A stretch of 64,000 bases of DNA from Rhinopomastus cyanomelas. Taxonomy: Eukaryota > Chordata > Aves > Bucerotiformes > Rhinopomastidae. Below, in pieces: positions 33,819 through 43,940 of the stretch. The stretch is taken from positions 124,001-188,000 of the forward strand of contig VXBP01004033.1 of the NCBI GenBank assembly GCA_013400115.1, given 5' to 3'. Made by a program: the position numbers and the translations under genes. Position 1 is the first letter of the stretch; every line of letters starts with the position of its first letter. Under the pieces are notes generated by a model. That model saw nothing but the letters and a program-made list of their open reading frames with translations, did no database searches and was not told the DNA's origin.

Positions 33819-34542
33819 AGAACATCAGTTTAGAGTCAGTTTGCCCTCAAAGTAGGATCAGAGAAACCACCTGCTCAGAATCCACAGAAAAACAATTGTC
33901 ATCTCATAGCTGAGCACCACCCTGTGACATCTGGGGGTCAATTCAGGACACCCCTGCTTGGCCATAACACCTCCAGCAGAACATTGCAGCACAGCCCCCC
34001 AAGTGGTTGGTTACTTCCAACACCGTCGTGTTATTTTCCCCGTGGTGTTTTCAGACCAAGCTTAAGCCAGCTCTGATTCCCACACGTGCACGTAATTTAC
34101 AGATGTCTTAGCCTCTAGGTAACTCTGAGTTAGGTTGAACAGTAATTGGCTGGTTCCTGAGCAGTAAGTGCACCTGAAGCTACTGCTTTGGGATGAGGAC
34201 TTGAGCACAACTTCTGCAGTACTCAGGTAGAGGTCTGCATTGAACAATCCCTTTCAGGTTTCCTCTTTGATGTGTGCTCTGGTGCTGCAAGGAGAGTGGA
34301 ACAGCCTGGGTGTTAGTGTGTAATGGGTGGGAGGGAAGGCAAATCCCACTGGTCAGGCTTTTAGTTATCACCTCAGTAATGAGTTCCTGGACTTGGCACA
34401 GCTTTTCCTTGCTGCCTCTAGGTTAACATGGGAATGTGTGGCCTGTTGCAGCAGTCAGCACTGCATTGGTGTTGGCAGTGGGGATGATGCCTTCATGTGT
34501 GACCTCTGGCTTACAAACAGGCAACCTGAGATTTCCAGTTGG
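33819..34542. other. Unique sequence, nothing recognised
   Basis: No repeat or gene is evident. Short frames run on both strands. Confidence 0.5.
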
Positions 34543-34700
34543 AGCACTGGAACAGGCTGCCCAGGGTGGTTGTGGAGAGGTTTAAGACCTGCCTGGATGT
34601 GTTCCTGTGTGACATGGTCTAGGTGATCCTGCTGTGGTGGAGGGATTGGACTAGATGATCTTTCGAGGTCCCTTCCAATCCCTAATGATTCTGTGATTCT
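34543..34700 (+). mobile_element. CR1 3' end, young subfamily
   Basis: AGCACTGGAACAGGCTGCCC runs through to TGGACTAGATGATCTTTCG, GAGGTCCCTTCCAATCCC and TGATTCTGTGATTCT. A deletion has removed roughly 25 bases between GGTTGTGGAG and AGGTTTAAGACC relative to its relatives. Confidence 0.92.
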
Positions 34701-35661
34701 TGCATCTGGAGAGCAAAAATTCTTGATGCTCAACTAGCTCCCAACACAGAACTAGCAGGACCCAAGTAGTGTGTAGAGGAGAAGCTGTAGTGAGAAGCTG
34801 CAGTTCTCTGTGCTGATGGGCTCTTGGGTCAGCATCATGAGAGCTACTGGTGATAAATCTAGATGCAGTGAGTTATTACAATTGAATCTTAATTACATCA
34901 GCTATTAATCCCCCTCTTTTGAGTGTCCAGAACAAAGTAGTTCTGATGGTGTAAGTGTTGCACAGATTACAGCACGGTGTCCTGTATTTTTCTGCTAGCC
35001 AGCGGCCTACTGAATTAATTCCATGCTAAGATCTAGGGAACACATTATTTTTAATTAAAGAACTTCAGAGAAATGTGAGTTGTGTTTGTATCCCTGTGCA
35101 AGCAATTGTGGCACCATAATGGCAGGTATGAAAGAGCTCTGTTGCTTTCTGCAATCCGTGGGTGCTTATTTGTGGAACAAACGGCACTTACAGCTCCATC
35201 AGAACGTGAATTTGCAGTCCACATTGAAATTCAGTAATACCTTTCATCTTGCAAATAGAAATTGCCTTCTCCAGAATGGCTGGCCTGAATTTTTGAGAAA
35301 CATGCTAAAGAAAATTAGTACTTGGGCACATTTTGCAAGGGAGAAAGAAAACTGCTTCAAAAGGATCTACCTTGCGTTGTTGTGGAGGAGCTGGAGCAGT
35401 GCTGGTTCAATTCAGCTTTTCTCCCTTCTTTGCTCACTGCCTCAGCTTGCAGAGAAACAGAACCAATGGAGGTGATTCACAGAGAAGGAAAGACAAAACA
35501 AGACCAGACAAAAATGCTAGGGATGTTTTCAACCCTAGACGGGGCTACATGAGACCTACTAGGTTTCACCAGTAGGAGAGATGCCTCCTAAGCAACGATA
35601 GAGCTCTGCTGGTTGCAGAGCACGTTGGAGAGGACACCTTCACAATGATAAGGAAACACCT
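34701..35661. other. Unique sequence with an A/T-rich candidate element
   Basis: 34860-35070 is described separately. The plus-strand frame of 131 codons at 35080-35475 has no known domain. Confidence 0.5.
34860..35070. promoter_or_regulatory. Candidate conserved non-coding element (homeodomain-type sites)
   Basis: TAATTA at 34890-34895, the palindrome GAATTAATTC at 35012-35021 and the palindrome TTAATTAA at 35051-35058 occur in one repeat-free block. Assignment rests on motif content only. Confidence 0.25.
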
Positions 35662-35823
35662 AACCTGGTAGAGTATGTTAGAGGTGGCATGTGGTGGCAT
35701 AAGCTGCCACAGCCCAACCTGGTAGAGTGTGTTAGAGGTGGCATGTGGTGGCATAAGCTGCCACAGCCCAACCTGGTAGAGTGTGTTAGAGGTGGCATGT
35801 GGTGGCATAAGCTGCCACAGCCC
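35662..35823. repeat. 54-bp minisatellite, three exact-length units
   Basis: Three head-to-tail units start at 35662, 35716 and 35770. Each begins AACCTGGTAGAGT and ends CTGCCACAGCCC, and they differ by only one visible base (GTATG versus GTGTG). The unit length is divisible by three, so all frames stay open across it and yield repetitive peptides. That openness is a by-product and not evidence of coding. Confidence 0.97.
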
Positions 35824-36583
35824 ATTGCAGCAGCTTATCTTCTTCTTTGCTGTCCACATCCTGTGAAATATCACAGGTCTATGATCCACCACATAATGTA
35901 CTTTTATTTCTGAATGATTTTTTTCAGCAGTTTATGTTGCTGAAATACAACCTGGCTTATTGCTGGAATAGTGCTGGTTTGGTTTGTTCTAGCTTGTTTT
36001 ATTGGGCCCCATCCTCATCAGGATGGCTTGCTGGGTTCAGGGTGGTCTTTCAGCAATAGGAAGGCAAAGTAGGGGCTGGGAGCTTAAACTTCCACCTACT
36101 CAAGCAGGAGTGCTGAACCAAGTGTTAGAATAAACTAAACCAGGTTGTTTAATTGAAAGCAACCCACAAACACCAAGTATAAATGCAGGAAGAAGTGGGC
36201 TGCTGGAAGAAAGATCAAAGAGGGAATTTTATTTTCACCATTGAATTCCTGATAAAAAATGTATGATTCTGTGTACTTGGTGTGTCATGAGCATCTCCTG
36301 AATCTGCAAACGAAGCAGACATCAATACAAAAAAGATGTGTTTTATTGACGTGCAGTGGCAAGTTGCACCAACATTAGAATGGGAACTAAAACATATTTT
36401 CATGCTTGGGTCTGATTAAAACCCTCTGCAGTCCTCTTTTCTGTTTAGGTGCCTTTGTAGCTACTTGGACAAAGGTACAACAAGGGTCCCTGCTTTCTCA
36501 AATCCGAAGGCAAGGCGAGGCAGCTCTTATTCAGCAGATGGGACTTGCACAAATGATAAACAAGACTGGCCTGATTCACTCAC
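35824..36583. other. Unique sequence, nothing recognised
   Basis: No gene, CR1 or other repeat is visible. Confidence 0.5.
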
Positions 36584-36843
36584 AATCCTAGAATGGTGGG
36601 ATTAGAAGGGACCCCCGGGGATCATCTAGTCCAACCTCCCTGCTAGAGCAGGATCCCCTGGAGCAGATTCCACAGGAACATGGCCAAGCAGGTTTGGAAT
36701 GTCTCCACAGCAGGAGGCTCTACAACCTCTCTGGGCAGCCTGTGCTAGGGCTTTCGTTCCCTCATCTTGAAAAGTTCATCCTGATGTTTAGACTGGAAGT
36801 CTTGTGTTCCAGTTTGTGCCCTTTGTCCTGTTGCTTGGCACCT
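36584..36843 (-). mobile_element. CR1 3' end, older subfamily
   Basis: The plus strand shows CCTAGAATGGTGGGATTAGA, GGGATCATCTAGTCCAACC, GGATCCCCTGGAGCAGATTC and CTGGGCAGCCTGTGCTAGG, and stops at TTGCTTGGCACC. It is interrupted by the next CR1. Confidence 0.88.
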
Positions 36844-36850
36844 TGGAGAA

Positions 36851-37557
36851 TGACAGAATCATTAGGGACTGGAAGGGACCTCCAAAGATCATCTAATCCA
36901 ATCCCCCTGCCACAACAGGATCACCTAGACCAAGAGGCACAGGAACACATCCAGGTGGGTTTTAAATGTCTCCAGAGAAAGACTCCACAACCCACCTGGG
37001 CAGCCTGTTCCAATGCTCCATTACCCTCACTGTGAAGGAAAGTTCCTTCTGATATCTATATGGAACCTCCTGTGTTCCAGCTCACACCCATTGCCCCTCA
37101 TCCTATCACTAGTGAGACTGAGAAAAGCCTGGCTCCATCCCCCTGACACCCACCCTTTACATATTTATAGACATTCATGAGGTCACCCCTCAGTCTCTTC
37201 TTCTCCAAGCTCCCTCAGCCTCTCCTCATAAGGGAGGCATTCCACTTCCTTTATCATCCTCATTGCTCTGTGCTGGACACCCTCCAGCAGCTCCATGTCC
37301 TTCTTGAACTGAGGGGCCCAGAACTGGACACAATATTCCAGGTGTGGTCTCACCAGGGCAGAGTAGAGGGGGAGAAGAACCTCTCTTGATCTTCTAACCA
37401 CCCCTTTTCTGATCCACCCCATGATGCTGTTGGCCCTCTTGGCCACAAGAGCACACTGCTGGCTCATGGCCATAATTCAGTTTGTCCCTGCCCAGCTCTC
37501 CAGCCTGTCCAGGTCTTGCTGAATGGCAGCACAGTCTGTAGGAGTTCTAGTGCCAGA
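36851..37557 (-). mobile_element. CR1, ~0.7 kb, young subfamily
   Basis: The longest continuous CR1 piece in the window. On the minus strand it covers ORF2 from the segment encoding AVQQDLDRLESWAG-like residues through VRPHLEYCVQFWAPQF, LPYEERLRELG and HRRFHI, to the 3' end at CAGAATCATTAGGGAC. A small deletion next to LRELG breaks the frame, where the SLEKRRLRGD segment follows out of register. No catalytic RT core is present. Confidence 0.93.
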
Positions 37558-37780
37558 TCATCTTCATGGCTCTGTGCTGGACTCTCTCAGTAGCTCTCAG
37601 TTCCTCTTGAACTGGGAAACCCAGAGCTGCATGCAGTGTTCCAAATGTGGCCTGACTCGGGCAAAGTAGAAGGTGAGAAGAACCTCCCTTGACCTACTGG
37701 CCACATTCTCCTTGATGCACCCCAGGAGCCCATTTGCCTTCTTGGCCCAAGTGGCCCATTGCTGGGTCATGGTCAGCCTC
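37558..37780 (-). mobile_element. CR1 internal piece, possibly the continuation of 36584-36843
   Basis: The plus strand restarts at TCATCTTCATGGCTCTGTGC and repeats, in diverged form, a region already present in the preceding copy. The minus frame reads VRPHLEHCMQLWVSQFKRN. This fits either the left-over 5' part of the first CR1 split by the second, or an independent insertion. Confidence 0.85.
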
Positions 37781-40700
37781 TCAATGCTGATGACGTGCAG
37801 GTGCCTGTATTGCCTGCAGGCTGTTGTTTCAGGCAGGCTGCAACCACTGCAGAGTGAGAGACTCTCTATGGGAGTAACTTCAACGTCCTGACTGAGATTT
37901 ATTGTCCTGGAGTGGGGAACAGACAGGAACACTTCCATTATCATAACAGGCTGACAAAAGTGAATAAAACAATGTCATCTGCCACTTGCTTCATTCTTTA
38001 TTGCCTGGAAAATGCTGTCAAGCAGGGATTTGTGGATGCCCACCCGTCAGTACAGGGTGATAGATGCTGGGCATGTTTGTGCCCCGCTCCCTTGTAAACC
38101 CTCTGTTGACGTACGTGTACTTGGGTTTAAATTAGAAGCTCTGAAATCCACAGTTCCTCCTCCTCAGCTGTCTCAGGAAATACAGGTATGGGGTTTTATG
38201 ATGAGATGTCTCTCTAGATGTGCAACCTGAAGTGTATCAGTATGAAGGAAGCAGCAGAATATATAAGTCCTGCTTGTAGCCAGAGGAGTTTGGGCTCTGC
38301 AGGCAGCACTGTGAGCATTTGTATTAACTGAAAGAACAATGGGTGCTCCTGAGGGGTCTGGGAGACTCTTGGACTGACAGTGGCTTGGTTTGTGGAAATG
38401 CAGCTTGAAGCACATGTGTGCCCTTTTCCAGGGCACTGTTGGTATTGGGTGGCCCAGACCCTGAGCTTCAGCCCAGGGCCAGCCCTCTGAGCTGCTGCTG
38501 GGTACTTGCTCTGGTAGTGGCTTCAGGCTTCCTGATGAACCTTGTCCCAGTGCTGGGTTTAATTAGCCCAGATGTGTTCCCAACCACAGCGTGTTCTTCC
38601 TGCAGTCCTTGTGCCTCCGTGGGTACAATCGTGGTGCTGACGTGGGTCTGTGTCTGTCTGTTGCTCGACTGTGGCTCTTTGCCTGAGGAGGGCAAAGGCA
38701 GCGCCAGACGGAGCTTTCTGACCAGCACAGCCAGAGTTTTGGTCACCTCCAGCAGTCGTTGATGAAGTAGTCTTGGGTGTAGCCCAGTCCAGGAAGGAAA
38801 GAAGAACATTTTGCAAGTCTAGTGCCCCCTGTATAGGTCTGGTGAGCTAACTTATGCTTTAGTGTTAAGTTAATGTCTTTGTGGGAATCTTCTAAACCAC
38901 ACAGTGGGGAAGAAGGTGTCACAAGTGACTCGAGACAAGACACCACAGACTGGGTTTCAAAGACAGCCAGTATTTAGTTACGGACCTGATATACCCACAA
39001 TCCCAGTATCCATCCAGTGCCTGTGGAAACTGGTCCTGCTTCTCCACATAGTCAGGGAGGTCTGGATCAAGGCACAGCCCTCAAGTGGGTTCAGTCTTAC
39101 TTAACTAGGATTTTTGAGGTGTGACTAAATAACATCAAATATCTGCAAAATATTTCCTGCCTGGAGAATTCATGCAACTACTGAAAGTTAAAGAAAAGCA
39201 GCTCAAAAGCCCAGACATGTCAAAACCTCTGTATGTTTCTTTGCGAGTTGTTGCAAGGTTTGGGTGATGCGTTTCTGGCTTAAAAGGATGCTCAGGCTGG
39301 TTGTTAGGGTACCCCGTTGCAGCAGGTGACAGTGCTGTAACGGACACTGAGGCAGAGGGCAGGGTGTGTGTCACAGCGCAGCAGCCGCTCAGCACAGCCG
39401 TCTGGGTGTGCAGCTGTACCCTGCACAGCCCTTGCTCTCGCAGGGTTCTGCTGGGAGAGAGCCTGCATGAGCTGCTGCCCGTTACACTGGTGGGGCCCAC
39501 GTGCTGGAAGTTCATGGCCCAGTTTACTGTGCAGCAGTTGACTTGCACTCCGAGTCCCAGTTGCTGCTATCTGCAGTAGAAACACTTTGTGAATTTTGGA
39601 GGAAACGAATTTTGAAGTCACCCCGTTGTGCTGGGACAGTGCTTTAGCTTGACTGTGTTGTTCACAAGAACTAAGTAGTGAGTAACTCTGGGGAGTGGTC
39701 AGCCTGATAAACATGCTGAGAAGTGCCCGCAGCGCTGCGGCACAGGCGTGCTTACACACTGCCATGTCTTCGTTGTCGCTGTCCTTGCTGCTCCTAGACC
39801 CATTCCTCCCTACCCCATGGATGGGAGCTGGGGTGTGATTGCAAGCTCCTTCTTGGAGAGAGAGGAAAACATCTTCCTCTAGTCAAGGGTCATCTTTTCT
39901 GTGTTGACTCTTCTGCTTGCGCCTTGAGAAATTACTGGGAGTGTAACAACACCTAGAGAGGACAATTTTTTGCACCCTTAAGTTCAGGTGAGAAACACAC
40001 AGAGGCAAGATGCAGGTGCAGCTCTGTGCTGAAATTAAGTGTTTTTTAGATATCAAGAAGCAAATCTTATTCCAAAGCTCTTCTGCTGTTTCAGTGTTTG
40101 ATGGAAATAAGGTGCCTACTCAGCATGAATTTTCAAGGACACGTTTTCCTTTGCTCTTTACTATCACGAAGCACATCAGAAACTGCAGGAGCAAGTGTCC
40201 TGCCTAGGAAAACGCTATCTGATGCAGACAAAAATGTGCTAATGATGGGTCCATACATTCACTTTTCCCAATTATAAAAACATTTGTTGCTCTGAAGTAA
40301 GCAGGAGATGTAAACACCATCGCACGAGCTACAGCTCTTTATGAGCAAGAGGACCAAGATAATCAGGAATATGGTCACTGTCAAAGCAGGAAACCCAACG
40401 CGTGCAGCCCTCAGCGCAGGGACTGTGCCCTTGATGCAGAAACCTGATGGGGTAACTGAACATTTGACACAGATCACTGCTGTTCTGTGGCCTTCCATGT
40501 TTGCTGTGTTGGAAACTGGAGCTGTTGGTGTGTGTCCAGTGGCTCCTTTGACTGGCAGGATGACAGCGGTGACAGACTGCCAATATCATGTGCTCGGCTT
40601 TACTTCTCCCCCTTAGGGTACTGCATGTTCAGCTCAGCTGGTGAAACCCAGCACATCTATCTTTGATCTCCATTTGTCCTGACCACTGCATGTGCTCCAC

Positions 40701-40954
40701 AGCAGTCTTTAGGACTAGAGCTCTCTAGCTGTCTTACTCCTTGTGCTGCAAATACTACTCCAGCAAGGAATCAACGTTTGCTTCCAGTAGTTAGAAGCAG
40801 CTCGAGAAAACACAGACTTGATGAATTTTGCTTCTTGGCTGCTTGCAAGGGCCTTGCCATCAGACATCACAGGGCTGTGGTGCCTCTGATTTCTCATATT
40901 TGATTTTGGGTTCCACCTGAGGGGTAAGGACGGTTCTGGACCAGACAAGGGCAT
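37781..40954. other. Unique sequence, GC-rich around 38.4-39.6 kb
   Basis: Open frames of 85 to 153 codons lie on both strands in 38418-38816 and 39135-39765. They overlap in antisense, which is typical of stop-poor GC-rich DNA. None is recognisable, and no CR1 was seen. Confidence 0.5.
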
Positions 40955-41188
40955 CATCCAGGGGAAATTTAGGCTTGAGGTGAGGAGAAAATTCTTCACT
41001 GAGAGAGCCATTGGCCACTGGAATGGCCTGCCCAGGGAGGTGGTGGAGTCGCCAACTCTGGAGCTGTTCAAGGCAGGATTGGATGTGGCACTTGGTGCCA
41101 TGGTCTAGCCTTGAGCTCTGTGGTGACAGGTTGGACTTGATGATCTATGAGGTCTCTTCCAACCTTGATAATACTGTGATACTGTGAT
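40955..41188 (+). mobile_element. CR1-like 3' end, separate subfamily
   Basis: GGGGAAATTTAGGCTTGAGG, GCCACTGGAATGGCCTGCCC, CAAGGCAGGATTGGATGTGG and GGTTGGACTTGATGATCTAT, then CTCTTCCAACC and ATACTGTGATACTGTGAT. The tail type matches 18941-19009. Confidence 0.9.
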
Positions 41189-42692
41189 CAGCGCTTGTTA
41201 TTGGCTAGTTGCATTCCCAGTGTGACCACTTTGAATTATTCTAATCACAGTTTCCAATACTCGTCTCTGTGCCATGTTGTATCTTCATCTTTCAGTCCCT
41301 TTTCTGCGGTACCCCCGCTCCTCCTAATGTCTTCCCTGCTGCACGACGTGGTTTTGAGTTGTCACGCTCCTTCATACAATCACAAGGCATCGTTCTGTGC
41401 CTTTATCTGTCCTGGCAGCCTTCTTGCAGCGCGGCGTAGGGCGGCTTTTTTGTGTAACTGCCGTTACTGCACGCCGACCAACGGACTCCAGGCTGTGTTT
41501 TCTCCTTTACTCTCTCAGCCCAAGTGTGATCCTTCAGCTGAGCTGAACAGTCTGATCTTTTATTTTTCATGTGCCTGTAACCTATGACCAATGGCCACCT
41601 GATCAATGATGCTATGTAAGAATCCACAGAGTATCTAAGTGCTGCTTGTTTTTTAATAAGGGGCTATTCCTGCTTGTTCCTACAACCCCTGTTAGGTCTG
41701 CTGTGGGTTTTGACCCGTGTCTGTAAATAGTATTGTGACATCTTCAACCATGGGATGAAATATATCTGCCTAAAAACACATTAAATGTCGTGTCCCCCCC
41801 AATATGGACAAGGTACCCGAAGGTTAACAGCCTCCTGTGTGGATTGCAAATGCTGGTGAGAGTGTGTTGCCATTAATATTCATGGAGCACTCTCATTCTG
41901 CAAACATTTGTGTGAACAGTATTTGTCAGAATCCACTTGCTACACCGGAGCCTCCAACGGGGGTTTAGCATCCCGGGCCAGCCTTCCTCTCGGGGCTGTA
42001 TCAGGTTATTCATTTCATCAAGCAGGCTGTTTGTAACACTCTGTGCGGAGCCGCGTGTCAGCCACGGGAAATCATAGACGAGCTACAAGATGGGCTTCTC
42101 CGTGGGAATTCACGTCGGCTTGCACGGAGCTGCTTTGGCTAACTCTATTACTGAGCAGTTATTATCGAGTAGATGTATGTGGTGCTGACAGCTCCTGACA
42201 GGAGAAGGCTTTATTGCGTAGAACTTTGCAATGAAGAAAAACCACCCCTGAACATTGCCACATGACAGGCTTTTATGCCCAGAAAGCTGCATGTTGGACA
42301 AGAACCCACAGAATTAATATTAATTGTAATAAAGTGTGACAATTGAGAAAGAATAACGCGGGAGTTTTGTACATAAGTCAAGACCTCAGAAGAGCAGAAG
42401 AAATGGAGCCAGCCAGAGCTGGATGATGGCAGAGCACTGAATAATGCATGACAGAACACACTAAGCTGCATGTGAGATCTGGAGCATCCTAAGGGCCTGT
42501 GAATGGATGACAATGATGGCTCGAGCCAGGTAAATCATAGAGGAGGAGGATGGACAATGTACCTGGGATGTGTCATAAGCTATAAGATTTGAAACGTCGC
42601 CTACTTTCCATGTCCAGTGTGAATGATCAGAAGCAAAAACTACCAACTGACTGAGGTAATAAGTAAGTTCTAAGGAAAGGAAAGAAAAGCGA
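41189..42692. other. Unique sequence with candidate regulatory block
   Basis: No exon was recognised; the 130-codon plus frame at 41195-41587 has no known domain. The candidate element at 41850-42390 is listed separately. Confidence 0.5.
41850..42390. promoter_or_regulatory. Candidate conserved non-coding element with 14-bp palindrome
   Basis: A repeat-free block with CCATTAATATTCATGG (41871 on), TTTTATGCCC, TTATTGCGTAG and the perfect palindrome AATTAATATTAATT at 42312-42325, directly followed by GTAATAAAG. The texture is that of vertebrate developmental non-coding elements. This is inference without an alignment. Confidence 0.28.
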
Positions 42693-42896
42693 GTCACAGA
42701 ATGTGTTGGGTTGGAGAGGACCACCCAAGATTACCTAGTCCAACCACCCTGCAACAAGCAGGGACATCTCTAGAACAGATTGCTCAGAGACATCAAGCCT
42801 GGCCTTGAGTGTCTCCAGAAATGGGGCCTCTACCAGCTCTCTGGGCAACCTGTTCCAATGATCCGCTGACCTCAGATTAAAGAGCTTTTTCCTCAT
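42693..42896 (-). mobile_element. Older CR1, 3' half, split by a nested insertion
   Basis: On the plus strand this runs TCACAGAATGTGTTGGGTTG, CCTAGTCCAACCACCCTGC, GGGGCCTCTACCAGCTCTC, then AAAGAGCTTTTTCCTCAT. The sequence breaks at 42896 and resumes in register at 43582-43584 (CATCTCCAGCCTAAATC). Confidence 0.92.
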
Positions 42897-43493
42897 CAGA
42901 TTCTGGGCTGCAGCAGGAGAAGTGTGTCCAGCAGGTCGAGGGAGGTGATTCTCCCCCTCTACCCTGCTCTGGTGAGACCCCACCTGGAGGACTGTTGTCC
43001 AATTCTGGAGCCCTTATCACAAGAAGGATGTGGACGTGCTGGAGCGAGTGCAGAGGAGGGCCATGAGGATGATCAGAGGGCTGGAGCACCTCTCCTAAGA
43101 GGCCAGACTGAGAGAGTTGGGGCTGTTCAGTCTGGAGAAGAGGAGGCTCCCAGGTGACCTTATTGTGGCCTTCTAGTATCTGAAGGGGGCTACAAAAAGG
43201 CTGGGGAAGGGCTTTTTAGGATGCCAGGTAGTGACAGGACTAGGGGGAATGGAGCAAAGCTGGAGATGGGTAGATTTAGAGTGGATGTGAGGAGGAAGTT
43301 CTTCACCGTGAGAGTGGTGAGAGCCTGGAATGGGTTGCCCAGGGAGGTGGTGGAGGCCCCATCCTTGGAGGTGTTTAAGGCCAGGCTGGATGGGGCTCTG
43401 GCCAACCTGGTCTAGGGTGGGATGTCCCTGCCTGTGGTGGGGGAGTTGGAACTGGATGATCCTGTGGTCCCTTCTAACCCTGACTGACTGTGT
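42897..43493 (+). mobile_element. CR1 inserted into another CR1
   Basis: A plus-strand CR1 from TTCTGGGCTGCAGCAGGAG, through GGTCGAGGGAGGTGATTCTC, GTGAGACCCCACCTGGAGG, GGGCTGGAGCACCTCTCC and GGAATGGGTTGCCCAGGGAG, to GAACTGGATGATCCTGTGG. It encodes an ORF2 C-terminus with stops. The 64-codon open piece at 43221-43415 includes VRAWNGLPREVVEAPSLEVF. Confidence 0.92.
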
Positions 43494-43581
43494 GACTTGG
43501 TCTGGGTGATCCTGCTGCGGCAGGGGGATTGCACTGGATGGTCTTTCGAGGTGCCTTCCAATCCCTAATGATTCTATGATT
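43494..43581 (+). mobile_element. Young CR1 3' end appended to the nested CR1
   Basis: TGTGACTTGGTCTGGGTGAT, GATTGCACTGGATGGTCTTT and TTCCAATCCCTAATGATTC form a separate, younger-type tail. It follows the terminus of the previous copy in the same orientation. Confidence 0.9.
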
Positions 43582-43940
43582 CATCTCCAGCCTAAATCTA
43601 TCCTTTTCTAGTTTAAAGCCATGCCCACTTGCTCTATCGTTACCTGACTCTGCGAACAGTTCTTCCCCTGCCTTCTTGTAGGGCCCTTTTCAGGGTTTGG
43701 AAGGTCTCTATAAGGTCTCCTCAGCTTCTCTTCAGGCTGAACAACCCCAGCATTCTCAGCCTGTCTACATAAAAGAGGTTCTGCAGTCCTCTGATCATTT
43801 TCACGGGCTCCTCTGGGCCCGGTCCAATAGGTTCACACTGTTCTTGGGTTGGGAGCTCCACAGCTGGATGCAGTACTCCAGGTGAGACCTCACCTGGGTG
43901 GAGTAGAGAGGCAGAACCACTTAGCACAATCTGCCGGCCA
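43582..43940 (-). mobile_element. Older CR1, 5' half of the split copy
   Basis: Continuation of 42693-42896: on the plus strand CATCTCCAGCCTAAATCTAT, CTCAGCTTCTCTTCAGGCTG, GAGGTTCTGCAGTCCTCTG and CTCCAGGTGAGACCTCACC. The minus-strand ORF2 remnant has an in-frame run of about 80 codons. Confidence 0.9.

Noticed and set aside
35566..35892. Repetitive open frames over 35.6-35.9 kb
   Set aside because: Openness is explained by a 54-bp minisatellite whose unit is divisible by three.
39135..39765. 137- and 153-codon minus frames
   Set aside because: They lie in GC-rich sequence with antisense overlap, no domain and no splice signals judged convincing.
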